Of a stretch of 64,000 nucleotides of DNA, positions 19,075 through 27,804 are shown in pieces; positions within the stretch are counted from its first letter, which is position 1, and each line of letters starts with the position of its first letter. A model generated the notes under the pieces. That model worked only from the letters and a program-made list of their open reading frames with translations. It was not told the origin of the DNA and searched no databases. Origin of the DNA: Nakamurella alba (GTDB taxonomy: Bacteria; Actinomycetota; Actinomycetes; Mycobacteriales; Nakamurellaceae); assembly GCF_009707545.1 (NCBI RefSeq), contig NZ_WLYK01000011.1, positions 248,001 through 312,000 on the forward strand, in the 5' to 3' direction. Both the position numbers and the translations under genes were made by a program.

Positions 19075-19281
19075 CCCCCTCGAAAGTTGGCACACACCGG
19101 CGCCCCGTCCGCCGATGACGACACCCTGCACCAGGCCACCGACAGCCGACAATCGGCCAGCCGGACGAAAACAGCGATATGTCCGGTTCGAGCCGGTCAT
19201 CGGGGGTGTGACAGCGGGGCTGTCGGCAACCACCGTTAGGCTGTCGAAGGAAAAGTGGATCAGGGAGAGGGACCGTCGAGG

Positions 19282-20718
19282 ATGTCAGCGCCGTCGAAGG
19301 CCGTGCCGGTGGACCGGGCGTCAGTCGGACTGCGCTCCGAGCGGGGCCCCGTCCTGCTCTCGTTGATGGTTGCGATGTCGGTGGTCGCACTCGACTCGAC
19401 GATCATCGCCACCGCGGTGCCGTCGGTCGTCGCCAGCCTCGGCGGGCTGTCCCAGTTCCCGTGGCTGTTCTCGGCGTACCTGCTGGCGCAGGCGATCTCG
19501 ATCCCGATCTACGGCAAGTACGCAGATGTCATCGGCCGCAAACCGATCGTGCTCACCGGCATTGCTCTGTTCCTGATCGGCTCGATCGGTGCCGGTGTGG
19601 CCTGGGACATGACCGCGCTGATCGTCTTCCGCGCGGTCCAGGGACTCGGCGCCGGTGCGGTCCAGCCGATGAGCATGACGATCGTCGGCGACCTCTACAC
19701 CTTGCGCGAGCGCGCGAAGGTGCAGGGCTACCTGGCCAGTGTCTGGGGCATGTCGGCGGTCGTCGGGCCGGCCCTCGGCGGCGTCTTCTCCGAGTGGGTG
19801 TCCTGGCGCTGGATCTTCCTGATCAACATCCCGCTCTGCCTGCTCGCCGGGTGGATGCTCTGGGCCCGGTTGCACGAGAAGGTGCAGCCGCGTGACCGCA
19901 AACCCGTCGACCTGGGCGGGGCGTTCCTGCTGACCATCGGCTGCGGACTGATCGTGCTCGGCCTGCTCGAGGGCGGGCAGTCCTGGGCCTGGGGATCCCC
20001 GGTCGGGATCGGCGTCTTCGTCGTCGGGGCGGTGCTGCTGGTCGTGTTCGGGATCGTCGAGCGGCATGCCGCGGACCCGGTACTGCCGCTCTGGGTGATC
20101 CGGCGGCCGCTGCTGGTCAGCGCCGGCATGACCTCGCTGGTGCTGGGCGCGGTCACCCTCGGCTTCTCCTCCTACATCCCGACCTTCGCCCAGACCTCGC
20201 TCGGCGCCGGGCCGCTGGCCGCCGGGTTCGCGCTGGCGACCCTGACCATCGGTTGGCCGATCGCCGCATCCCTTGCCGGCCGGATGTACCTGCGGCTCGG
20301 GTTCCGGGTGACCGCGCTGATCGGCGCCACCATCGCGGTGATCGGCACCGGGCTGACGCTGACCCTGGACATCGACGCGTCGCTCTGGCACATCGCCGCC
20401 TTCTGCTTCGTCATCGGTCTCGGCCTCGGCTGGGTCGCCAACCCGACGCTGATCTCCGCGCAGAACAGCGTCGGCTGGTCGGACCGCGGCGTCGTCACGG
20501 GTACCAACATGTTCGCCCGCTCGCTGGGTTCGGCGATCGGCGTGGCGATCTTCGGGGCGGCCGCGAACTCGGTGCTGGACGGACGCACGGACGGGCCCGC
20601 GGTCGCCGACGCCACCTGGACGGTGCTGTTGCTGGTCGCGATCTTCGCGGTGATCATGCTGGTGTCCGCCTTCGGTCTGCCGAAGCGGGCGGACACCGTC
20701 GAGCGCGCGAACGCCTGA
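19282..20718 (+). CDS. DHA2-type MFS drug exporter
   Basis: A 478-residue major facilitator with about 14 hydrophobic segments. Motif C of drug:proton antiporters is seen (SAVVGPALGG in segment 5), and the loop 2-3 motif A reads YGKYADVIGRKP. The D-S-T-I in segment 1 (VALDSTIIATAVP) is typical of the 14-helix DHA2 family. Its likely role is proton-coupled efflux of a small molecule; the substrate is unknown. ATG 19282 is preferred because TAGGCT (19237-19242) would place transcription start near 19249, leaving GGGAGAGGG as the ribosome site. GTG 19255 is an alternative. The RibD-like gene follows after 37 nt, so the two may form an operon. Confidence 0.92.
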   Translation: MSAPSKAVPVDRASVGLRSERGPVLLSLMVAMSVVALDSTIIATAVPSVVASLGGLSQFPWLFSAYLLAQAISIPIYGKYADVIGRKPIVLTGIALFLIGSIGAGVAWDMTALIVFRAVQGLGAGAVQPMSMTIVGDLYTLRERAKVQGYLASVWGMSAVVGPALGGVFSEWVSWRWIFLINIPLCLLAGWMLWARLHEKVQPRDRKPVDLGGAFLLTIGCGLIVLGLLEGGQSWAWGSPVGIGVFVVGAVLLVVFGIVERHAADPVLPLWVIRRPLLVSAGMTSLVLGAVTLGFSSYIPTFAQTSLGAGPLAAGFALATLTIGWPIAASLAGRMYLRLGFRVTALIGATIAVIGTGLTLTLDIDASLWHIAAFCFVIGLGLGWVANPTLISAQNSVGWSDRGVVTGTNMFARSLGSAIGVAIFGAAANSVLDGRTDGPAVADATWTVLLLVAIFAVIMLVSAFGLPKRADTVERANA

Positions 20719-20755
20719 CGCACCCGGCGCGCCAGCGCCCGACACCGGAGGTCAC

Positions 20756-21409
20756 ATGTCCCGCGTCCGCGTCCACAACTTCACGGTCTCGCTCGACGGG
20801 TTCGGCACCGGCGAGGGGCAACGGCTGGAGGAGCCGTTCGGGCACGCCGGCAGCCGGCTGCTGCAGTGGGCGTTCCCGACCTGCACGTTCATGGACATGG
20901 GTCTGCACGGCGAAGGCACGGGATCCACCGGCATCGACGAGACCTTCGCGGGCAGGTGGGCGACCGGCATCGGCGCGGAGATCATGGGACGCAACAAGTT
21001 CGCGCCGACCCGCGGCCCGCTCACCGACGACTGGCGCGGCTGGTGGGGCGAGAACCCGCCGTTCCACACCCCCGTCGTCGTGCTGACCCACCACCCGCGG
21101 CCGCCGCTGGAACTGGAGGGCGGCACCACCTTCCACTTCGTCGACGCCACCCCGGTCGAAGCGCTGGAACTGGCCCGCGAGCTGGCCGGCGGCCTGGACA
21201 TCCGGATCGGCGGCGGCGCGACCACAGTCCGGGAGTTCCTGCAGGCCGACCTGATCGACGAGCTGCACATCGTCGTCGCGCCGATCCTGCTCGGCCGGGG
21301 CGAACGGCTGTGGGACGGGCTGGAGGGCATGGAGGACCGCTTCGTGATCGAGTCGATCACCTCGCCGAGCGGCGTGATCCACCTGACCTTCTCCCGCCGC
21401 GGCGACTGA
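20756..21409 (+). CDS. Dihydrofolate-reductase/RibD C-terminal-like reductase
   Basis: The 217-residue protein shows the RibD-C/DHFR-like layout: RVRVHNFTVSLDGFGTG at the N-terminus, IMGRNKFAP, a central VVVLTHHPRPP strand, GLDIRIGGGATTVREFLQADLIDEL (nucleotide-binding Gly-rich loop) and APILLGRGERLW. Actinobacteria carry many such NADPH-linked reductases of unknown substrate, often beside transporters or regulators. GGAG sits 7 nt before ATG 20756. The gene converges on the P-type ATPase gene. Confidence 0.88.
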   Translation: MSRVRVHNFTVSLDGFGTGEGQRLEEPFGHAGSRLLQWAFPTCTFMDMGLHGEGTGSTGIDETFAGRWATGIGAEIMGRNKFAPTRGPLTDDWRGWWGENPPFHTPVVVLTHHPRPPLELEGGTTFHFVDATPVEALELARELAGGLDIRIGGGATTVREFLQADLIDELHIVVAPILLGRGERLWDGLEGMEDRFVIESITSPSGVIHLTFSRRGD

Positions 21410-21434
21410 ATCGCGCGGCGGGAGAGAGCGGCGG

Positions 21435-23900
21435 TCAGGCGTTCTGCGCGGCCCGCATCGCCGGGGCGGTGCGGTAGACGATCTCCACGAGCACCGCGCC
21501 GACCGCGCCGACCAGCAGCGACTCCCAGAGCAGGGTCGAGGAGATCTCGAAGTTGAAGAACTCCCGCGCCATCGGCAGCCAGAAGGCCAGGATCGTCAGC
21601 AGGATCAACGCGGCGATCAGGCCGGCCTTCCACATCCGGAACGGCCGGGCCAGCACGATGAGGATCCAGAAGAACGTCGTCATCAGGGCGATGGTCGCTG
21701 CGGTGCCCGGGTGCCAGCAGACCGTGTTGAGGATCGCCGTGCCGCCCTCCGGTGCCCGGCACTGGCCGGACGCCTCGAGGGCCTTCAACGCGGGTTCGTT
21801 CTTGGCGAGCAGATAGGAGACGAGCACCACCACACCGGCGATCACCCCGGACGGCACGGCGAACCGCAGCACCCGCTTGAGGAACCCGGGCACGTAGCGC
21901 CGCTTGTTCGGGCCCAGCGCCAGGAAGAACGCAGGGATGCCGATGGTCAGCGCGGACACCAGGGTCAGGTGCCGCGGCAGGAACGGGAACGGCATCGACG
22001 CGACTGCCGCCGAGACGATGGCGATGAGGCTCATGACGTTCTTCGCGACGAACAGGTTCGCGACCCGCTCGACGTTGCCGATGACCCGGCGGCCTTCGGC
22101 GAGCACGCTCGGCAGGTGCGAGAACTTCCCGTCCAGCAGGACCAGCTGGGCGACCGCCTTGGTGGCCTGGGCGCCGTTGTTCATCGCGACGCCGATGTCG
22201 GCGTCCTTGAGGGCGAGCGCGTCGTTCACGCCGTCGCCGGTCATCGCCGCGACGTGCCCGTTCATCTTCAGCGCGTTGACGAGGGCCCGTTTCTGCTCCG
22301 GTGACACCCGGCCGAAAACGGTGGTCTTCTCGACGATCTCGCGCAGTTCCTCGGCGTCCTCGCCGATGGTGCGGGCATCGACGAAGCCGTCGTCGTCGAA
22401 CTCCAGGCCGACCCGGCGGGCGATCGCGGCGACCGTCGTCGGGTTGTCTCCCGAGATGATCTTGATCGCGACACCCTGCTCCTTGAAGTAGTCGAGGGTG
22501 TCCTTGGCATCCGGTCGGACCTGCTCGGCGAGCACCACGAGGGCGCGTGGCACCATCCCGGCCGGTAGTTCCTGACCGGACAGGGCGGCGTCCGTGTTGG
22601 ACAGCAGGAGCACCCGGCGGCCGGTCGCGGCCAGCTCGGACACCTTGCCGCGGATCGGGTCGTCGTCGGACAGCAGCACGTCCGGCGCGCCCATCACCCA
22701 GGTCCCGCGGGCGTCCTCGAAGGTCGCCGCGCTCCATTTCCGGGCGGAGTTGAAGGCGATGGTGGTGCGGCGGTTCCAGCCGGACGGGGCCGGCACGGCG
22801 TCCGCGACGGCCTTCAGCGTGCCGTTGGCGTTGGGGTCGTCGGCCAGCGCGCCGAGCGCGGCCCGCAGATCGTTCTCGTCGTAGGCGTCCAGCGGCAGCA
22901 GGTCCTCGAAGATGATGTCGCCGACGGTCAGCGTGCCGGTCTTGTCCAGGCAGACGACGTCGACCCGGGCCAGGCCCTCGACGGCCGGCAACTCCTGCAC
23001 CAGCACCTGCTGCCGGGTCAGCTGCACCGCGGCCAGCAGGAAGGCGACCGAGGTCAGCAGCACCAGACCCTCTGGGACGAGGCCGACCAGGCCGCCGGTG
23101 GAACGGATGACCACCTCGCGCCAGCCCTGGTCGCCGATCACCCGGTACTGCGACCAGATCTGCAGCGGCAGGGCGATGATCACCACCCAGGTGATGTATT
23201 TCAGCAGGGTGTTGACCGAGGACTGGATCTCGGAATGGGTCTTGGTGAATTTCTTCGCCTCGGCGGCGATCTTGTTGGCGTAGGCGTGCGGGCCGACCGC
23301 GGCGGCGGGGAAGCGGCCGGTGCCGGCCACCACGCTGGTGCCGGACATGACCTTGTCGCCGGCGGCCTTCGGGATCGAGTCCGACTCGCCGGTCAGGTTC
23401 GACTCGTTGATCTCCAGACCGGTGGCGGCCAGCAGTTCGCCGTCCGCCGGGACCTGGTCGCCGGTGCGGAGTTCGATCAGGTCGTCGGCGACCACCTCGA
23501 TCGTCGGGATCTCGACGACCTGCCCGTCGCGGACGACGCGGGTGGTCGGCGCGTTGAGCAGGGCGAGCCGGTCCAGCTTCCGCTTGGCCAGGTACTCCTG
23601 CACGATGCCGATCCCGGAGTTGACCACCAGGACGACGCCGAACAGGCCGTCGGCCAGTGATCCGGTCGCCAGGATGAGGACGAACAGGGCGCCCAGGATC
23701 GCGTTGAACCGGGTGAAGACGTTCGCCTTGACGATCTCCCACACGGAGCGGGAGGTCGCCGAGCCGGTGTCGTTCGTCCGGCCGGAGGCGACGCGCTCGG
23801 CGACCTGCGCCGCGGTCAGCCCGGTCTCGGGGGTCACGAATTGCGGGTCACCGGTCGGGTCGGGAGCCTGTGCCAGGGACGGGCCGGAGGGGTTTGCCAC
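21435..23900 (-). CDS. Cation-transporting P-type ATPase, CtpE-like
   Basis: The 821-residue pump has the actuator motif LTGES, the phosphorylation motif DKTGT (Asp near 319), the hinge TGDGVNDALAL, and a membrane helix 4 motif LVPEGLVLL in place of the heavy-metal CPx. The PEGL motif and helix pattern match CtpE-type ATPases, for which calcium uptake has been reported in mycobacteria; the ion here is inferred. Eight to ten membrane segments are visible, two pairs before the phosphorylation domain and the rest after 620. Start GTG 23900 lacks a strong ribosome site; GAGAGT lies 6 nt upstream. It appears to be a single-gene unit. Confidence 0.9.
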   Translation of the reverse strand: MANPSGPSLAQAPDPTGDPQFVTPETGLTAAQVAERVASGRTNDTGSATSRSVWEIVKANVFTRFNAILGALFVLILATGSLADGLFGVVLVVNSGIGIVQEYLAKRKLDRLALLNAPTTRVVRDGQVVEIPTIEVVADDLIELRTGDQVPADGELLAATGLEINESNLTGESDSIPKAAGDKVMSGTSVVAGTGRFPAAAVGPHAYANKIAAEAKKFTKTHSEIQSSVNTLLKYITWVVIIALPLQIWSQYRVIGDQGWREVVIRSTGGLVGLVPEGLVLLTSVAFLLAAVQLTRQQVLVQELPAVEGLARVDVVCLDKTGTLTVGDIIFEDLLPLDAYDENDLRAALGALADDPNANGTLKAVADAVPAPSGWNRRTTIAFNSARKWSAATFEDARGTWVMGAPDVLLSDDDPIRGKVSELAATGRRVLLLSNTDAALSGQELPAGMVPRALVVLAEQVRPDAKDTLDYFKEQGVAIKIISGDNPTTVAAIARRVGLEFDDDGFVDARTIGEDAEELREIVEKTTVFGRVSPEQKRALVNALKMNGHVAAMTGDGVNDALALKDADIGVAMNNGAQATKAVAQLVLLDGKFSHLPSVLAEGRRVIGNVERVANLFVAKNVMSLIAIVSAAVASMPFPFLPRHLTLVSALTIGIPAFFLALGPNKRRYVPGFLKRVLRFAVPSGVIAGVVVLVSYLLAKNEPALKALEASGQCRAPEGGTAILNTVCWHPGTAATIALMTTFFWILIVLARPFRMWKAGLIAALILLTILAFWLPMAREFFNFEISSTLLWESLLVGAVGAVLVEIVYRTAPAMRAAQNA

Positions 23901-24045
23901 AGGATCACTCTCTCAGACCAGGGCCGCCGAGCGGCCCGTTCGCACGACAAGTTCGCCCGTCGGGTCGGCGGACGTGGTGGAAGAGCGACGCAGCGTGACG
24001 GTGATACCGCCCCGACCGTCGTACCGGCGGTGGTCGGGCTCCGGT

Positions 24046-25359
24046 TCAGCCGGTGGTCGAAGGCGAACTGGTGGAGGTCGGCGGCCGGCTCGTGGTGGTC
24101 GACCCGGCGTCGCTCGGCTCGTTGCCGGAGTACGGCAGGACCCGTCCCGGCATCCCGGTGCTGCTGCCGACGACGCTCCACAATGCCTTCTGCAGCGCGT
24201 CGTCCCGCTGACCGGTGACGGACCCGTTGGACGCGCCGAGGAGTCCACACATCCCCAGCCGGGCGTCGATCAGCAATTCGTCGCCTTCGGGGTAGCGCAG
24301 GCGAAGGCGGTAGTAGTCGCTGTACTCGTCGCTCGGATCCCGAACGATCCGCTTCCCGGGCCGGGTGTCCTCGGGACAGAGCCCTACCGCGTAATCGGCA
24401 GGATTCGCGACCGACAATCCGGCGGGGAGCGAGTTCAGCGCTGCCAGCAGGTCGGTCATGTCGGTCCCCGTCACAGTCGCACCCTGGCCGAGGTGGCCAC
24501 GGTAGTAGCGACAGGCCACGATCTCCGTCGGTGCACCCGGAGCCAGCGACGTGCCGGATCCGGCCACCCGACCGCCGCCCTCCGGGCGGGTCTCGTCGTA
24601 GGAATCCGTCGTCGCGCAGCCGTTCTCGTCGATGTTCGTCTGCCGCAGTGTCGCCGCGATCGTCTGAGCTTCGACCTTCGTCGGCGCCTCGATCAGCACA
24701 GCGATGTCGAGCGCCGGTACTACGACGGAGATCGAGTAGAGATCTGCCGTTGATTGTTCGATCTTCACCCCCGTCACCGGGGTGTCGCCCGGGATGGCGA
24801 TCGGCGCGGTGACGCCCTCCCACAGCTGCCGGTGGAACATGACCGAGCTGATGCCTGGCGCGCGCTGCATCAGACACGCGAGTCCGTCGGGCATCCGGGT
24901 CACGGTGTTCTCGGTGGGAGTACCGCACCTGGTCGCTCCGACCGGCCAGTCGGACGGCACCTGGACGCTGAGCCCGTTGACCGTCATCGTCTGCAGTCCG
25001 GTCGGCGTCGGGTCGTTCGATGTCGGAGTGCTGGGCGTGGAACCGGTGGATCCGCTCGGCGTGCTCTCATCGAGCCCGGGCACCGTCGGCACCCTGTACG
25101 TGCTGGAGGTGGTGATCGATGGGGCGGAGCCGGTCGCCGGGCCGTTGGTGCCGTCGGCCGGAGCTGGGCGGAGGCCGTTCCACACCGGGATGCCCACGGC
25201 GAGCAGCACCACCACCGCGGCGACGGCCAGCATGGCCCCGAGCCGGCGGGGTCGGCGGTCGTGGCGGGTCTCGGCCGGCAGTTCGGGCACCGGGGTCGCG
25301 GCGATCTCGTCGCGCGCCCACTGACGCAGGCTGTCGTCGAGCGGATCGTGTTCGGGCAT
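24046..25359 (-). CDS. Membrane-anchored partner of an ECF sigma factor (possible anti-sigma factor)
   Basis: The 437-residue protein has a short cytoplasmic N-terminus (PLDDSLRQWARDEIAATPVPELP), one transmembrane helix (about 42-60, LGAMLAVAAVVVLLAVGIPVW), a Ser/Thr/Pro-rich linker and a long extracellular domain with several Cys, ending in a Ser/Thr/Pro-rich tail. Its ATG overlaps the sigma-factor stop (TGATG), which implies translational coupling and fits an anti-sigma role. The N-terminal segment lacks a recognisable zinc-binding HxxxCxxC motif. I do not recognise the exported domain. Confidence 0.7.
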   Translation of the reverse strand: MPEHDPLDDSLRQWARDEIAATPVPELPAETRHDRRPRRLGAMLAVAAVVVLLAVGIPVWNGLRPAPADGTNGPATGSAPSITTSSTYRVPTVPGLDESTPSGSTGSTPSTPTSNDPTPTGLQTMTVNGLSVQVPSDWPVGATRCGTPTENTVTRMPDGLACLMQRAPGISSVMFHRQLWEGVTAPIAIPGDTPVTGVKIEQSTADLYSISVVVPALDIAVLIEAPTKVEAQTIAATLRQTNIDENGCATTDSYDETRPEGGGRVAGSGTSLAPGAPTEIVACRYYRGHLGQGATVTGTDMTDLLAALNSLPAGLSVANPADYAVGLCPEDTRPGKRIVRDPSDEYSDYYRLRLRYPEGDELLIDARLGMCGLLGASNGSVTGQRDDALQKALWSVVGSSTGMPGRVLPYSGNEPSDAGSTTTSRPPTSTSSPSTTG

Positions 25360-25946
25360 CAGGATTCTCCGTCCGGGGTGCCGAGCCGGGTCCGCAGACC
25401 GGCACGGGCGTCGCGCAGATGGGATTTGACCGAGCCTTCGCCGATGCCCAGCACCTCGGCGATCTCGGCGACGGGCAGGTCGACGAGGTAGTAGAGGACG
25501 ACGACCTGGCGTTGCCGTAGCGGCAGCGTGTCGACCGCGCGTCCGACATCCATGCCGGCGGCGATGTTCTCGTGCGGCGAGGTCCACTCCTCGCCGGCGA
25601 ACGGCTGATCGGGGCGCGACCGGACCCGGTGCCGTCGTGCCCGGTCCAGCAGGATCGCCACCAGCCAGGCGCGGGCACTGCCGCGCGCCGGATCGAAGGT
25701 CGACCGGCGTCGCCATGCCCGGAGCAGCGCCTCCTGCACCACGTCCTCGGCATCCCCGGCCGCGACCACCCGGCGACCGAGTGCGGCGAGCACCGTGAGG
25801 TGCGGGGTGACCCAGGCGGCGAAGGAGCCGGGCAGCTCGGACACGGCCGCACCCGGAGTCGCCGCCGGCACGGCCGTGCCGGGATCGCCACCCGCTGCCG
25901 GCTCCGCCAAGAAGTCCTCCCGCCCCGTGCCCCACACCGTCGTCAC
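25359..25946 (-). CDS. ECF (group IV) RNA polymerase sigma factor
   Basis: About 195 residues. Region 2 is visible as AGDAEDVVQEALLRAWRRR with the downstream ARAWLVAILLDRARRHRVR. Region 4 shows LPLRQRQVVVLYYLVDLPVAEIAEVLGIGEGSVKSHL, a helix-turn-helix typical of SigE/SigM-like factors. The N-terminal 35 residues are Pro/Ala-rich. GTG 25946 is taken as start; another GTG at 25937 is possible. The adjacent membrane protein is coupled by a one-base stop/start overlap, giving a likely sigma/anti-sigma module responding to an envelope signal. Confidence 0.88.
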   Translation of the reverse strand: MTTVWGTGREDFLAEPAAGGDPGTAVPAATPGAAVSELPGSFAAWVTPHLTVLAALGRRVVAAGDAEDVVQEALLRAWRRRSTFDPARGSARAWLVAILLDRARRHRVRSRPDQPFAGEEWTSPHENIAAGMDVGRAVDTLPLRQRQVVVLYYLVDLPVAEIAEVLGIGEGSVKSHLRDARAGLRTRLGTPDGES

Positions 25947-26055
25947 ACCCCTACTACACCGGCGCGCGCCGGCGGGGTGGGGCCGCTCCGGAAAATTGCC
26001 AGCGGTGAATGCCGCCGGGAAAGGAGCCGCTCCAGGAAGTGTTTGACTGACAGAC

Positions 26056-27669
26056 GTGACCACCGTGCTGCTGCGCGGCGGACGTGTCCACACGCCCGCC
26101 GATCCCGATGCCACTGCGATCGCCGTCACCGACGGCCAGATCAGCTGGATCGGAGGGGAGCACGGCATCGCCGCCGCGGGCCATGCTGACCAGGTCATCG
26201 ACCTCGACGGGCTGCTCGTGGTCCCGGGATTCGTCGACGCGCACGTGCACGCCACCGACGCTGGGCTGGCGATCACCGGACTCGACCTCACCGGCACTAC
26301 CTCGCTCGCAGATTGTCTGACAGCCGTATCCCGGTTCGCGGCGGCCCATCCCGACGGCGTGCTGTGGGGCCACGGCTGGGACGAGTCCACCTGGCCCGAG
26401 CGGCGCACGCCGACCACCGCCGAACTCGACGCCGCAGTCGGGCGCCGCGCCGCCTACCTGTCTCGGCGCGACGTGCACAGCGCCCTCGCATCCTCGGTGC
26501 TCCGCGCGGACACGCGAGGCCTGGACGACGCGGCCGGTCATCATCCCGACCTCCCTGTCACCATGGCGGCGCACCACCTGGTCCGGAACCGGGCGAAAGA
26601 GCTGCTCACCACCGAGCAGCGACGCTCGGCCCAGCTCGCGCTGCTCGAGAAGGCCGCCGCGCAGGGCATCGTCGAGGTGCACGAGTGCGCGGCCGGTGAC
26701 GACACCGGCCGGGCCGACCTCGCGGCGCTGCTCGCGCTGGACGGCCCGATCCCGGTCCGCGGGTACCTGGCCGCGGCGGTCACCGACCCGGCGGAAGCCA
26801 CCGCGCTGCTCGCCGCCACCGGCGCGCACGCCCTCGGCGGCGACCTGTCCGTTGACGGTGCGATCGGGTCCCGCACCGCGTCGCTGTCCGCGCCGTACAC
26901 CGACGCCGCGCACATCCACGGCACCCGCTACCTGTCGGACGAGGAGATCCTCGAGCACCTGGTCGCCTGCGCCCGCGCCGGGATCCAGCCGGGCTTCCAT
27001 GCGATTGGCGACGACGCGGTGAGCGCGGTGGCGGCCGGACTCACCCGGGCCGCCGAACGGCTCGGCGGCACCGTGGCACTCGCCGCGGTCACGCCTCGGA
27101 TCGAGCACGCCGAGATGATCGATGCCGCCGCCATCGCTGCGCTCGCCGCGACCGGGGCGGTTGCATCCGTGCAGTCGGTGTTCGACGAGTTGTGGGGTGG
27201 GCCGGACGGCATGTACGCCGAGCGGCTGGGGGAGCGGTGGACTCCGATGAACCCGTTCGCCGCACTGGCCTCCGCGGGTGTCCCACTGGCCCTCGGATCC
27301 GACGCCCCCGTCACTCCGGTCGACCCATGGCGGGCGGTCCGGGCCGCCGTTCATCACCGGACCGCCGGCGCCGGGATCTCCCCGCGGGCGGCCTTCACTG
27401 CGCACACCCGGGGCGGTCACCGCGCCGCCGGCCGGATCGACCGGGGGATCGGCAGCATCGTGGTCGGCGCGCCGGCGCACCTGGCCATCGTCCGTGCCGG
27501 GGAACTGATCCGACCGATCGCCGACGCCGCGGTCGCCCGCTGGTCGACCGATCCGCGGTCCCGGGTGCCGCTACTGCCCGACCTCGGACCGGGCAACGAC
27601 CTGCCGGAGACCGTCGCGACCCTGGTGGCCGGCCGCCCCGTCTTCGACGCCGGTCTGTTCACCGGCTGA
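26056..27669 (+). CDS. Amidohydrolase, YtcJ-like
   Basis: The 537-residue metal-dependent hydrolase opens with the amidohydrolase composite beta domain (LLRGGRVHTP, AIAVTDGQISWIGG, VVPGFVDAHVHA). It then shows the TIM-barrel metal ligands: HVH near residue 57, HAIGDDA, RIEHAEM and GSDAPVTPVDPW. The C-terminus returns to the beta domain (GSIVVGAPAHLAIV). YtcJ-like proteins hydrolyse C-N bonds of unknown or varied substrates. The start is GTG 26056, with no ribosome site. It is divergent from the sigma-factor gene, leaving 109 bp for both promoters. Confidence 0.9.
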   Translation: MTTVLLRGGRVHTPADPDATAIAVTDGQISWIGGEHGIAAAGHADQVIDLDGLLVVPGFVDAHVHATDAGLAITGLDLTGTTSLADCLTAVSRFAAAHPDGVLWGHGWDESTWPERRTPTTAELDAAVGRRAAYLSRRDVHSALASSVLRADTRGLDDAAGHHPDLPVTMAAHHLVRNRAKELLTTEQRRSAQLALLEKAAAQGIVEVHECAAGDDTGRADLAALLALDGPIPVRGYLAAAVTDPAEATALLAATGAHALGGDLSVDGAIGSRTASLSAPYTDAAHIHGTRYLSDEEILEHLVACARAGIQPGFHAIGDDAVSAVAAGLTRAAERLGGTVALAAVTPRIEHAEMIDAAAIAALAATGAVASVQSVFDELWGGPDGMYAERLGERWTPMNPFAALASAGVPLALGSDAPVTPVDPWRAVRAAVHHRTAGAGISPRAAFTAHTRGGHRAAGRIDRGIGSIVVGAPAHLAIVRAGELIRPIADAAVARWSTDPRSRVPLLPDLGPGNDLPETVATLVAGRPVFDAGLFTG

Positions 27670-27701
27670 CCCGAGGCCGTCACACCGGACAGCCTGGCCT
27701 C

Positions 27702-27749
27702 GGAGGTCCTGCAACCGGTGAGCAATAGCTCACTGATTGCAGGACCTCC
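27702..27749 (+). terminator. Two-tier perfect hairpin after the amidohydrolase gene
   Basis: An outer 13-bp perfect stem (GGAGGTCCTGCAA and its complement) encloses an inner 6-bp perfect stem (GTGAGC/GCTCAC) with an AATA loop. It lies 32 nt after the stop codon and 44 nt before the lnt promoter box. No U-run follows. It is probably a terminator; the symmetry could also bind a protein. Confidence 0.65.
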
Positions 27750-27792
27750 AAGGTGGCGCACCGGGCACGCACGGTGTTCACCCGCCGGACAC

Positions 27793-27798
27793 TAGGCT
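27793..27798 (+). promoter_or_regulatory. -10 box for leaderless lnt transcript
   Basis: TAGGCT lies 6 nt before the GTG start at 27805, and no Shine-Dalgarno is present. Confidence 0.5.
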
Positions 27799-27804
27799 GA
27801 TCCG

